NCBI GenBank assembly: GCA_963969495.1
Contig: OZ018323.1
Location: forward strand, 69,341,920-69,405,919
Direction: 5' to 3'
Source of the DNA: Ceratothoa steindachneri
Taxonomy: Eukaryota; Arthropoda; Malacostraca; Isopoda; Cymothoidae
DNA: 64,000 nucleotides
Shown here piece by piece: positions 45,308 to 57,894 of the stretch. The notes below the pieces were generated by a model. The model searched no databases. It was not told where the DNA came from and was given only the letters and a program-made list of their open reading frames with translations. The position numbers were made by a program, and so were the translations under genes. Position 1 is the first letter of the stretch; each line of letters opens with the position of its first letter.

Positions 45308-45467
45308 TATGTCGATATAATACCAATGCTTTACTATTTGTGTATTCTAATACCGAATTTGTATTCAACGTACGAAATACATGAGATGTTCAATTTTCGA
45401 TTACTTTGCTGTTGTGTAACTATGATAAATAAACTTTTGACCATGTATCGGATATTTATTGCACCCA

Positions 45468-46665
<1,198 letters not shown>

Positions 46666-46782
46666 ACAATGCTTGGTATAAATGCAGTCTCTCTCTCTCT
46701 CTCATAAACCATTGTGAGTTTGAAAATGTTATTTAGGTAACTAAAGGGCTATCCCCAATCAATCTTTCTTTTTTCCTACCTA

Positions 46783-47273
46783 AGGAGATAGTACTTTGTC
46801 TGTACAACTCTCTCGTTCGGCCGCACCTGGAGTATGCCGTACAATTTTTGAGTCCTTCGTTTCGAAAGGACATCGCAAGGTTGGAACGAGTACAAGCTAG
46901 GGCAATCAAACTGATTCCCTCTATCCGACATAAAAGTTATGAGGATAGACTAAGGGAATTAGATATGTTCTCGCTGGAAACCCGTAGACTGCGTGGTCAG
47001 CTCATCGAGGTTTTCAAAATACTTCGAGGGTTCGACAATGTTGACTACCGGGATATTTTCCCACTGAGTGAGAACAGAACGCGCAATCACGGCTTAAAAC
47101 TTGAACTGAAGCGTTACAACCGCAATCTGTGTGGAAATTTTTTCACCTACAGTATCTGCGGTAAGTGGAACGCACTTCCAGTGGAAGTTGTCAACAGTGA
47201 ATCTGTTGACCAGTTCAAGTCAAGACTAGACAAAGTCTTGAAAAGTGGCCGTTTAGGGACGCAAAACAATTGA
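46783..47273 (+). pseudogene. Non-LTR (CR1/jockey-type) reverse transcriptase C-terminal fragment
   Basis: Continuous frame LPKEIVLCLYNSLVRPHLEY, LSPSFRKDIARLERVQARAI, KLIPSIRHKSYEDRLRELDM, FSLETRRLRGQLIEVFKILR, then NFFTYSICGKWNALPVEVVN and VDQFKSRLDKVLKSG with a stop at 47,271. This is the thumb and C-terminal part downstream of the RT active site, 5'-truncated as LINE copies usually are. The frame has no internal stop, so it is a young fragment. About 120 bp of 3' UTR lead to the tail shared with the SINE at 42 kb. Confidence 0.85.
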
Positions 47274-47392
47274 GCAGCCATGTGCCTGCTCGATTGCTAG
47301 TCCAAAGGTACCCTATTTGAATGGACCGTAAGGTCTCCTAGAGTTCTTCCTTTCCTTGTTACTCCTTGTTACGTGGTTATCTCTGTCTTCTC

Positions 47393-47535
47393 GGTAAAGG
47401 ATTGCCTTCATTGTGCCGCCCTCTCCTCTCTTTGATTCTAGTCTTCTTCTAATGTCCCTTTCTCTTATCTCTTAAAAAAATCCTGTTTCTTGTCTCATTG
47501 CTCATTCGCGTCCATTTTCTCTTTGTACTATATTG
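47393..47535 (+). repeat. LINE 3' tail segment shared with the SINE
   Basis: GTCTTCTCGGTAAAGGATTG, CCTTCATTGTGCCGCCCTCT, then TTTGATTCTAGTCTTCTTCT and GTCTCATTGCTCATTCGCGT. The same words in the same order lie on the minus strand at 41,976-42,125. Confidence 0.85.
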
Positions 47536-47572
47536 TTATATAGCCTGCAATGCAAGGTTTCTGCACCTATAC

Positions 47573-47666
47573 TTCTGTCTTCAAAATTGTTTTGAAAGGC
47601 AGAAAATAGATATGGCGAAAGCCCTGTGGTGGTTGTTATCACCCGCAGAACTTGCATATGCTCCTT

Positions 47667-47668
<2 letters not shown>
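47573..47668 (+). repeat. Dispersed repeat X, copy 2
   Basis: Same sequence as 42,216-42,310, with AATAGATATGGCGAAAGCCC in place of AATAAATGTGGCGAAAGCC, ending in (TA)n. Confidence 0.75.

Positions 47669-47745
<77 letters not shown>
47669..47745. repeat. (TA)n(TG)n compound microsatellite
   Basis: TA to 47,720, then TG to 47,745. It lies between the 3' end of repeat X (plus) and the 3' end of a Penelope-like element (minus). Confidence 0.95.
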
Positions 47746-47904
47746 AAAGTAAACCACTCTATCGGAGCATAAAGTTTTTAAGACGGGACTATTTTCAATA
47801 TATCGTTTATCATATCAACTTCAGCCGTAAACAGAAAAACCGACAAAACCCCTCAAATCATGCGAATATCGAGCAACAGACCATCTGAGGGCGTTAACTT
47901 AAGT

Positions 47905-50900
47905 CAGTGGTCGGGGAACAGGGGTAAATTACCCCAAATGGGGTAATTTAGAAAAATAGGAGGGTAATGGATGTGCTATGGATGTGGATGTGCTAAGTCA
48001 GGGAAACGAATATGAAAGTTGGAGAAAAAGAATGCATCGAGCAGCCTTTCTTCTATTTTTCGGTAAAATCTGGCAACATTTCTCCTAATTAAGTGGAATT
48101 TTGCGATGTTTTGAACATGCCTCTTTCAGAGTAGTTGATGAATTAGTAGAGCTGATCAAGTGATATAATAATTATTTACATAAGGTGAGTTATCATATAA
48201 TCTATAATATTTACGTTTTTGTATAGACTATTGTGATTAAAATTCAACAAAAGTTAAATATTTAAATATAAGATTAGTTTAGACTTTAGGATATTTTAGT
48301 TAATTTGTAAGGGCCTAATTGTCTTATCATCTATTTAGTTGCCATTTCTCACTTTTTTAGGGATAACTATTTTATTTTTTATTTATTTATTTATTTTTAT
48401 TTTAATGAATTATTTTATAATAAAAGTAAGTTTTTAACGAGTTTAACTCTATGTAATGCTCACTCTTTTTAAGTTTTATTGTTTGAATTTTTATGGTTGT
48501 GAGTTGTGGTTTGATTTTATGTTGTTATTTTAAAGTTTTAATTTAAACTTTTAAATTCGTCACTAAATAATTTTTTATTTTTCAAAAATAGAAGTCAAAA
48601 GACCTTAAAAAAAGGGATAGATTTGTCTTTCATTTTCAGATGGCATCAGCAAGGAAAAGGAGATATCAGGCAGAGTTCCTTAATTATGGCTTCACAGAAA
48701 TAGAGGACAAAGGACAAATGAAACCTCAATGTGTTGTCTGTATGAAAGTACTTACTGCTGAGTCTTTCAAAAAGAATCAACTGAAGAAACACTTGGACAA
48801 GCTTCATTCACATTTGTCTTGCAAACCACGGGAATACTTTGAGAATCTGAAAAAAAACAGTCAAAAGACAGAGATTGGAAAATAACAAGAGTGCAACGTT
48901 TGACCAATGTTTAGCAGCAATAGCTAGTTTTGGAGTGGCATGGTTGGTTGCTCGAAACAAGAAACCACATACTATTGGTGAAGACTTAATCAAATCGGCG
49001 GCTGTGAAAATGGCAGAAATAATGTGTGGGCAGAAAGAAGCTAAACAACTGAATACAGTGCCTTTGTCTGCAAAAGTTATTAAAGAAAGAATTTCCATCT
49101 TGGCAGAAAATGTGAGAGAACAAGTGATTTCTTCAGTAAAAAAGAGTAAAGAGTTTGCCATTCAACTTGATGAGACTACAGATGTCAGTAGTAATTCGCC
49201 GCTGATGGTATACGTTCGATACAGGGGTTCTGCTGAAATTGAAGAAGAAATGTTGTTATGTTCTCCTCTTGAGTTGAGAACTCGTGGTATTGATGTGTTA
49301 AATAAGGTTGATGCATACTTCAAAAAAAAAAAAAAAATGTTGATTTAAAGTGGAAAGATTGTATTGCAGTATCAGTTGATGGAGCTCCTGCCATGCTTGG
49401 TCACGTCACTGGTTTTGTGGTCTTGGCCAAACAACAGAATCCAAATATTCAGGCTATCCATTGTATGATACATCGTCAGGCATTAGTTGGGAAGGATTTG
49501 GAACCAGAAGTGGAAGCTGTGTTGAATGATGTAATTAAGATTGGCAATGCTGCAAAAGGGCCTGCACTAAACACGAATATGTTTCGTCATTTATGTAAGG
49601 ATGGAGAGGCTGAATATTCAACGCTTCTTTTCCATACGGAGGTGAGGTGGCTTTCACATGGAAATGTCCTGAATAGAGTGTGGGCTTTTAAAACCGAACT
49701 TGAAATAATTCTGACAATCAAAAACACACACTTGCAGAGAAGTTCATAAAATCTACCTGGCTAGCTCTTCTTGCATATTTAGCTGACATTTTGGGGGGCA
49801 TGTAAATGCGCTGAACAAGGAATTGCAAGGAAAGAAAATCAATCTCATCTTAGCAAGGGGAAAAAATTTCAAAATTTGTGTCAAAGCTTCAGTATTGGAA
49901 CCAAAAGGTAAATGCCAATAAGATTGCTGTCTTTCCAAACCTGGCAGAGTTTTTTGGAGAACGCGAAAACTGCAGTCTTAGTAACATGAAGGAATCAGTA
50001 ACAAGGCAGCTGACCAAACTTAGGAATAGGTTCTGTGACTACTTTCCAGAGCTTGATTCACATACTGTCAGCTGGGTTGTAAATCACTTCAAATGTGAAC
50101 TGGCTGATTTGCCTGAAGAGTCTGAAGGATTGGTAGAAGAGCTTATTGAACTGCGTTCCAACGGTGAAACAAGCATGGAATTTAGGACAAAGGATAAACT
50201 CTCAAGTTTTTGGATGTCAAAAGCTGCAAAGGATTATAAAACTGCACATTTGGAAGCAACTAAAATGCTGCTACCTTTAGCAACAACCTACCTTTGTGAA
50301 CAAGGTTTTCCTACCCTTGTAAATCTAAAAACAAAATGCAGAAGCCGGTTGGATCCTGAAGACAGCATCAAAGTAGCACTGACATCAAAAATCCCCGATA
50401 TTGGAATTGTTATATCAAAGATGAAACAGTATCATTTTTCCAAAGCCTGAGGGAGCTGATATATTCAAGTTTTCAATAATCTTTTCATTAGTTTTATTTG
50501 TGTATCATTCTCATGCCAGAAAGGGTAAACATTTTTTCCCCATAATAGTGGATTCAATAACATTTTCCTATTTTTGTTTTTGTACGAATTTTAAATACAT
50601 GATAGGGACATAGTCAATAATTTTGCTTGTGTGCCATGTAATGCTAAAAAGTTACTGTTTTATTTCTGTTTATAAATATATAAATTCCTACAATTTTTTC
50701 TTGTGTGCTATTTCCATGTCAAAAAGAGGGACTTTGATTTCCTAATGATAGATAAAATAAAAAATTAAACATTATCCCAATATAAATTTTTTTGTCTTTA
50801 TTATCCATGATTTTTATAAATAAATTGGTTTGTACCCCAGAGTACTTCAAAGTCAGGGGTAAATTCATTTTACTACAAATTCTTTTGGGGTAACACCCTA

Positions 50901-50919
50901 AAAAGTTACCCGACCCCTG
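47905..50919 (+). mobile_element. hAT transposon with 8-bp target duplication
   Basis: Ends CAGTGGTCGGGGAACAGG and CGGGTCGGGGACTG-type (CCCGACCCCTG on the plus strand), with subterminal GGGTAAATTACCCC and GGGTGTTACCCC. The 8-bp duplications are ACTTAAGT (47,897-47,904) and ACTTAAGG (50,920-50,927), 7 of 8 identical. Length 3,015 bp. The host sequence is a Penelope-like endonuclease gene whose frame rejoins on removal. Confidence 0.9.
48640..50450 (+). pseudogene. hAT (ZBED5/FAM200-like) transposase, three frameshifts
   Basis: BED zinc finger at 48,640-48,885 (MKPQCVVCMKVLTAES then LKKHLDKLHS: Cys-x2-Cys with His-x4-His). The RNase-H-like core follows, with AIQLDETTDVSSNSPLMVYV (first Asp), CIAVSVDGAPAMLGHVTGFV (second Asp) and NIQAIHCMIHRQAL. 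HTEVRWLSHGNVLNRVWAFK is the conserved RW block. The hAT C-terminal dimerisation region has ATTYLCEQGFPTLVNLKTKC. The frame shifts near 48,880, at a 15-A run near 49,335, and between 49,749 and 49,878, so no full protein is made. The family has given rise to domesticated host genes in vertebrates, but this copy looks like a dead transposon. Confidence 0.9.
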
Positions 50920-51560
50920 ACTTAAGGTCACTAACAACATCGTTTAAGATTTGGTTTAAGACATTGGGGCTACCTTTAAACTGTCCTTCTGAGAGATTGA
51001 AATTGGGAATTTCTTTAATTAACTATGATTCAATGTCCTTCCTTTTATTAAAATCGTTACAATTAGTAATTATTTGGTCACGACAGAAATCTATAGCATG
51101 ATTAGCGTTTTTAAAGTGATTAAAAATACTCGATGCATTGTTTGCTCTCCTAACATCTCCCCTATGTTCATATATTCGCTGATCTAATGACCTCCTTGTT
51201 TTTCGAATGCAGAATAAAGGACATTTACTGCCTTTCCAGAGAAGTAAAGGCAATGGAAGGAAAATATTTCCTGATTGTTAAAGGGTATTTGAATGTTGTT
51301 AGGTTTGGATACAAAATCGAATTTAATCCCTTTAAGTAAGGGAGAATATAGAAGGGATAAACAATTCTTTATTGTATTTAAGATTTTGCGATGGGACCGG
51401 TAAAATAGTGACCTAGCTTTGAATAAGTTTTCATGAATAAAAACAATGGATATTTTAATTCTATAAGCATGTAGGTTATGTAGGTAATTTCATCTTGAAG
51501 AAAACATGGCATAAAAATTCGAAACGCACTTAAAACCCAAGATATTTCGATGGATCTTTT

Positions 51561-53213
51561 TAATTTTAATATCGTAATATCATGATAGGTGTTCCCCAGC
51601 GCTCACTCCTGATCGACCTCATCTTTCCTCTCCTAATCTATCGAGTTTCTTTCTACGATGCCAACTTCGTTGTATAGTAATGTGGTAGATATTTCCCTCT
51701 GGTCAGCGGGCAAATCCACTTAGCTCTCCATACCGGTAGCTATTCATAGTTACTTATTTCCCCCCTAATAAATCCTCTTTTATCCTTTTCCTCCCCTGTG
51801 GTTAAAGTCAACCCTTACCCTATTCCTGAACATATGCGGTCTTTATCCAGGTATGAAATCGTTGAGGTTCTTGAACCTCGTCTATGATGAAAGGTTCTTG
51901 TGAAAGTCCCAAATACCCAATCATCTTTACATCACCCACTCAATTCTCAAGTTCTTGAGCTAAGTATTCCGAACCTATGCCTCCTCAAGCTTTTTCAGTA
52001 ACGGCCTTTTTCGAGCTTCAGAACTCCCTCGCCTTCCCTGTTGCTAAATTTATCGCTGGACAAACGTGTCTTCTCTATGATAGGGTTTCAGCACGTACGG
52101 GGACGACGCGCGTATTTGGTGTTTCCCGTTGGTGCGCGGCGTTGCCTCCGTCGAGAACCATTGGCCCTCACGAGGATAATGCAACAGTTGATCAAAAGTC
52201 CTTCACTTTCTTGTGCCATCTTTTAGCTATATCTCTTCGATGGTTCCTGCTTGGATACTAAGAGCGGCGAGGATCCGAGACTAACTACTGCAGTTCTACT
52301 TGTCGTCGAAGTCGGTGAGTCACGCATCCCTCCACTCTTAGGGCAGGGGGATTTATTTTCTGATCGTTCCTCCCATAGCTCCTAAGTTATAGTCCTTATA
52401 ATGACAGAGTCTAGTGCTCCTATTCGCTATACCTTCTCCCAGGGTGCGTTTAGTACCCTTGCAGTATTTACTCAACCCTGGAAGCTAAACCTTAAGATCC
52501 ACCTACTCCCTTCGGTCAAATTCGTGATGTACATTTATTATCGGCGTCCAATCTCCGCCCCTTCGGCAGGGTTGCCTCCCACGTCCAGATACTTGACAAC
52601 GAGGCGTCTGACCTAGTTACGAGGACATGTTTTGATCCGATCCCTCTTTCGCTTACTGATCTCCCTCCTCATATAAAGAAAATATCGTTTTTCGCAATGG
52701 CTGGCTGCCTGACACTCGTTGCTCCCAACCTCACTAAATTATACTGCATAACCCTTCCCCCACCCCCCTCTCGGCTACTGGATTTCACGTTTCCACCGTT
52801 TCTACCATAAAGAGGTGGTGCTGTTCCGCATTTGAGTACGCTCTAACAGAATCACCATTGGGATATCTATGCCCTGCGATCCTTCCCCTTTAAGTTTCTC
52901 CTGCTCCCAAATGATGCCCCCTACGTTAGGGATCCTATCGCCGCTTGTTTCTTTTGTTTTCTTCCTATTTCGTGATTCTCATTGGATAATCTCTTTTCCT
53001 TTCTCTTTATCAATCCCTTCACTCAGTCATATAACTACTTGTGAACTCTCACGCGCACATTTTAACTTTCACTGGTCCTCACAATGGCAGATTTTTGTGT
53101 TGCGAGAGATCGAATATAGGTAAAAACACACGGCGGAATCCTCTCGTGGGTGTTTTGGAACGATCGAAATAAACTCTGAACGGTAGTGGGTGTGTATATT
53201 CATGCTAGCCTGA

Positions 53214-53214
<1 letters not shown>
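51561..53214. other. Unassigned 1.65-kb stretch, moderately GC-rich
   Basis: Short plus-strand open frames (51,977-52,261; 52,401-52,616; 52,869-53,123) do not match any family I recognise. The sequence GTTGATCAAAAGTCCTT with TGTGCCATCTTTTAGC near 52,188 recurs at 55,232. An LTR-retroelement remnant is possible but unsupported. Confidence 0.35.

Positions 53215-53305
<91 letters not shown>
53215..53305. repeat. (TA)n(TG)n compound microsatellite
   Basis: TA to 53,285, then TG to 53,305, the same composition and order as at 47,669. Confidence 0.95.
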
Positions 53306-53903
53306 AAAGACCGAGTGTGAAATGGCATTGGTGGTCAAGTGGCGCAATCACTTGTTTCGACTCGCCCAAATCTTGTTTATAATATGTCTTGAACATGTAA
53401 CGGAGAGGGCGTGTGGGACGAGCCTTGTAATGGATGTTTGGCGGCAGATTGTATTCACCCCCCTAAACTAGTACAACGATTCGCAAAACTCTGACGAGAT
53501 TGTGTGAATGAAAGTAAGAGGATTCCAAGAATTTTTGAATGGTGGGTTAACATCTCACCTAAAGGAAGTTTTTTTTATGTGTAGGAAGGAGGGAAGGTAT
53601 TTAAATTTTTAAACTCTTTCTTCGGAGATTTTGACAAAGGAGTACTGAAAACTAGATGAGTACTGGCAAAAGCGGGGAACATAGTGGAAGAACGTAATAT
53701 CTGAGGATTTATCAAAAATTAATCCTTAGAGATTCTGAAGAAATAAATAAAAAGATATTCCCTGTCAAACATACAGGACGAGAAGGGAGTGCCAGGTAGG
53801 AGTCTCGATACGTAGTGGTGTCTCATCTCAACATATTTTGACCTCCCCATCCCCTAATGCGAGGTAAAAATTTCACTTATCAACCTTGATATACATACAT
53901 ATG

Positions 53904-53907
<4 letters not shown>
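53306..53907. other. Unassigned
   Basis: Nothing recognised. Confidence 0.45.

Positions 53908-53970
<63 letters not shown>
53908..53970. repeat. (TA)n array, 63 bp
   Basis: Perfect TA array; no mobile element was recognised on either side. Confidence 0.95.
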
Positions 53971-53973
<3 letters not shown>

Positions 53974-54440
53974 TATAAAATCTATACTGTCAAGCGCTCA
54001 AGTTTGCCCCGTTACTCTTTCGATTGAGCGAATTCGTCCTGCCCATCTCTTAAGGTTACAACCATCGCTTTAGCATTAACATCACTACCCTCAATTGACG
54101 AAAACTTTCTTGGTTAAATGGCACTACCTTTGTCCTTTCGCTTCCTCCACTCCCATAAAATGAAGTGATTTACTCTTCAACCGTCATAACCTTCACTTAT
54201 ATACCTCCAGCTCAACTCATCCATTACCTTCGCTGCCAAAGAGCGCTGATCTTTTTTATCAATTTTTTGTACAACGGTGCAGAACACGCCACTTGACCGC
54301 ATGGTGCGCGCTTGCTAAATCCACTTACTGTACCTGTACATATGTAACCCCAAATAGCCCCTGTGTTAAACGAATTTTCAATGCGTCAGATGACACCTGC
54401 CGCTGTTTCTACAAGAACGCGGGTGGCACGCTGTTTTTTT
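53971..54440. other. Unassigned
   Basis: Nothing recognised. Confidence 0.45.
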
Positions 54441-54444
54441 GTTG

Positions 54445-54965
54445 TTTTTTAACTAAATGCTGAGACAAGAATTGATTTATTTGGTTCATTGTTTTTTTTA
54501 GCTAAATGCTGAGAGAAGAATTGATTTATTTGGTTTGTTGTTGTTTTTAGCTAAATGCTGAGAGAAGAATTGATTTATTTGGTTTGTTGTTGTTTTTAGC
54601 TAAATGCTGAGAGAAGAATTGATTTATTTGGTTTGTTGTTGTTTTTAGCTAAATGCTGAAAGAAGAATTGATTTATTTGGTTTGTTGTTGTTTTTAGCTA
54701 AATGCTGAGAGAAGAATTGATTTATTTGGTTTGTTGTTGATTTTAGCTAAATGCTGAGAGAAGAATTGATTTATTTGGTTTGTTGTTGTTTTTAGCTAAA
54801 TGCTGAAAGAAGAATTGATTTATTTGGTTTGTTGTTGTTTTTAGCTAAATGCTGAGACAATAATTGATTTATTTGGTTTGTTGTTGTTTTTAGCTAAATA
54901 CTGAGAGAAGAATTGATTTATTTGGTTCGTTGTTGTTTTTAGCTAATGCTTCAGCGAAGAATTTA
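54445..54965. repeat. 49-bp minisatellite, about 10-11 copies
   Basis: Unit TTAGCTAAATGCTGAGAGAA, GAATTGATTTATTTGG, TTTGTTGTTGTTT; copies are spaced 49 bp (for example at 54,551, 54,600, 54,649, 54,698). The inner copies are nearly identical and the outer ones more diverged, with decayed units continuing to about 55,060. Confidence 0.95.
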
Positions 54966-55060
54966 TTTATTGGTTGTTGTTTTTTTAGTTAATAGTTAAA
55001 ATAAGAATTTATTTATTAGGTTTCTTTAGTCTGTGTAAAATAAGAATGTATTTAGTTTGT

Positions 55061-55389
55061 TGCTTTTTGGGGGGAGAAAAAATATTTTTTTATTTTAATA
55101 AAGAAACAACGAAGAATAAAGAAACAACGAACGATAAAGAAGCATAAAGTGAACGCGCTGAAGTTAGGTAGGGTAAAAGTGTGAAGGACATAGCCCGAAA
55201 AAAAGAGCTGGGAGCCGAAAGGTAGTGCAAAAGTTGATCAAAAGTCCTTTCCTTTACTGTGCCATCTTTTAGCGCACGGAACTAAATACTTATGTGGGGT
55301 ATTAGGAGATTAAAAACTGTGTAATCCAACGAAGCAAATTTCGTTCAATGAGGGAAACAGATGTGTGAAGAACAAAAATAAGATTAAAA
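55061..55389. other. Unassigned; contains the second copy of a 45-bp repeat at 55,232
   Basis: GTTGATCAAAAGTCCTTTCC with TGTGCCATCTTTTAGCG matches 52,188-52,232. Confidence 0.5.
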
Positions 55390-55690
55390 CGAAAATAAGG
55401 TCAAATACATAAGTCGCGACCTTCAAAACTTTCAACAGGTAAGGCATTCTGACCGATAGTTAGTTTTCTTTTAATAATTCCCCGACTAACCTTGGGAGGG
55501 ACCTTATCAATTAATTTTATCATTCTAAAGAGAATGTAAAAGGACATATGGGTTTCAGATTTCGTTAGAATCGACCGAATAGTTACGATGTTATTGCCAA
55601 AAGCCTCAATGAAAAGTAAAGTGGTTGCATCTGACCGACCGACCGACCGACGGATTGACATAGTTACTAATTTGTAGAGTCGTGTGCACG
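55390..55690. repeat. Dispersed repeat R2, copy 2
   Basis: Longer copy of the repeat at 6,830-7,010. It includes (CCGA)n near 55,638 and a GTCGCGTGCACACGACTC-like terminal stretch (minus sense). Confidence 0.7.
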
Positions 55691-55847
55691 CGACTAAAAA
55701 TGATCAATTATTTGCTAGTAAAGCTTCAATAACTATTCACTATTCTTTGAAATTTACCGTACTATTATTTTGTGAACTCTATTAAAGTTTGTTTTTTTTT
55801 GCTATATTCATTTTTCGGATCATGTTAAAAATAGCGAAATAAATTCT

Positions 55848-56460
55848 AACATGTCAAAAATAGTGAACCGAGAATTACTCATGTCAAAAATAGCTAACCA
55901 CAAATTACTCATGTCAAGAATAGCTAACCATAGATTACTCATGTCAAGAATAGCTAACCATAAATTACTCATGTCAAGAATAGCTAGCCATAAATTACTC
56001 ATGTCAAGAATAGCTAACCAAAAATTATTTATGTCAAGAATAGCTAACCACAAATTACTCATGTCAAAAATAGCTAACCACAAATTACTCATGTCAAAAA
56101 GAGTTAGCCATAAATTACTCATGTCAAGAATAGCTAACCATAAATGTATCATGTCAAGAATAGCTAACCATAAATTATTTATGTCAAGAAGAGCTAACCA
56201 CAAATGTATCATGTCAAGAATAGCTAAACATAAATTATTCATGTAAAGAATTGCTAACCACAAATTACAAAGGTCAAAAATAGCTAACCACAAATTAATC
56301 ATGTCAAGAATAGCTAACCATAAATTATTTATGTCAAGAATAGCTAACCACGAATTACTCATGTTAAGAATAGCTAACCATAAATTACTCATGTCAAGAA
56401 TAGCTAACCATAAATTACTCATGTCAAGAATAGGTAACCACAAATTACTCATGCGGAGAA
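55848..56460. repeat. 30-bp minisatellite, about 20 copies
   Basis: Unit CATGTCAAGAATAGCTAACC then ATAAATTACT, with few indels. A ten-codon period leaves frames open on both strands across most of the array (MSRIANHKLL on plus; MSNLWLAILD on minus). No flanking coding sequence extends either frame. Confidence 0.95.
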
Positions 56461-56838
56461 TTGCGAACCCTATATAAATATCGTGGAAAGAAAAAAGTTA
56501 AATATATGCAAAGTTAATTTTATTGATAAAACAATTGGTCAGATAAGATGGATCACTTGCTTAAATATCCTCCCCCAAAAGCTTTGGTTGCTGACAACCA
56601 AACCTAAACGAAATTCCCACTAGCCGACTTGCTATTCTAATTCCTATTTTCTCACTCCAGCGATGCATAAGAGGAATCCATTGCCTTAATTGAATTCTCT
56701 ATTTGGGCAAAAATGACTGGATTTTTATGGTGATCGTGTTCGTGTCCGTCAAACATCAGCGATTTCTGTTTTTACATTTATTTCCAAGCAAACCATTCTG
56801 GAATTTTTAAGTATTTGAACCTGTTCATTTTTTTTCAG
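56461..56838. other. Unassigned; would be intron if the following exon is real
   Basis: Unique sequence ending in a pyrimidine-rich tract and CAG at 56,836-56,838. Confidence 0.4.
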
Positions 56839-56922
56839 CACAACCGGGAGAGGATCGTGCACATAGAGACGAAGACGGACAGTCTGGAGCATGTCACCAT
56901 CTCGAGAATATCGAACACAAAA
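56839..56922 (+). CDS. Candidate internal exon of an unidentified host gene
   Basis: An 84-bp segment lies between a polypyrimidine tract with CAG (TTCATTTTTTTTCAG) and a GTATTG donor-like site. It encodes 28 residues, HNRERIVHIETKTDSLEHVT then ISRISNTK, in phase 0. Its GC content and codon use (GAG, ACG, GTC, CTG, ATC) stand out from the AT-rich flanks. I do not recognise the family; it looks like extracellular or structural protein sequence, but that is a guess. No neighbouring exon was found in the window. A chance open stretch with fortuitous splice sites cannot be excluded. Confidence 0.4.
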
Positions 56923-57043
56923 GTATTGGATTTATTATTCTGGGTATGGGCTCACTTTTGTTTTATTGATTTAATTTACTATTTTGTATACTCTCTATAT
57001 TCACTATTTTTGTATTTAGGCTTTAAACTATTCCTTGTATTTA

Positions 57044-57300
<257 letters not shown>

Positions 57301-57824
57301 AAAATTATAATGCACACAAAGTTTAAAAATAAATTATTTAGTTAATTGAAATTATGGCAAATCGTTTGAAAACTATTGAAATTTAGATATGGATCAATTA
57401 TGGGTACTTTAAATATGCATAAATATAACACTAGTTGATACAATTATTGGTTGACACAGATATTAGTCACTAAATGAAGCAGCAATAGTAATAAATTATT
57501 TAATAAAATGAAAATGTGAAAAAATCATTTGAAAACTTGACACTAAATATAAATGCTATAAATATGGATAAATATAAGAATATACTAATTGGGGCAATTA
57601 ATTGGTACACAAAAATATTAATCACCTTTAGTGGACGGTAAAAGCGGAGAGACTGAGGAAAGATTATAGAGGGAACCGATTAGAGATTGGTAGGTTGTGA
57701 AAATATTTTGAGTGGTTTATGAAATGAGAAGGGAAAAAGCAGTTAAAACAGAATTTAAACTGGGATTTAGTTGTTTTATAAATAATGATTCGAGAATGCG
57801 CAGGGAAGTGGAGTCCTTTGCATG

Positions 57825-57828
<4 letters not shown>
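57301..57828. other. Unassigned AT-rich stretch
   Basis: Nothing recognised. Confidence 0.45.

Positions 57829-57891
<63 letters not shown>
57829..57891. repeat. (TA)n array, left flank of mariner copy C
   Basis: A 63-bp TA array that ends at the CACGAGG end of the element. Confidence 0.95.

Positions 57892-57894
<3 letters not shown>

Larger units (their letters stand above)
47746..51560 (-). pseudogene. Penelope-like endonuclease and 3' end, split by a hAT element
   Basis: The minus strand from 51,500 gives IKISIVFIHENLFKARSLFY, LLYSPLLKGIKFDFVSKP, then RKTRRSLDQRIYEHRGDVRR, ANNASSIFNHFKNANHAIDF, and DIESQLIKEIPNFNLSEGQF with KGSPNVLNQILNDVVSDL. This is the C-terminal half of a GIY-YIG nuclease and its tail. 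The frame is interrupted at 50,927 by a hAT transposon. Beyond it, at 47,896, it continues KLTPSDGLLLDIRMI and stops. The upstream catalytic part is missing. Confidence 0.8.

Noticed and set aside
54445..54965. CRISPR array resemblance of the regularly spaced 49-bp repeat
   Set aside because: The whole unit repeats with no unique spacers, there are no cas genes, and the setting is eukaryotic.
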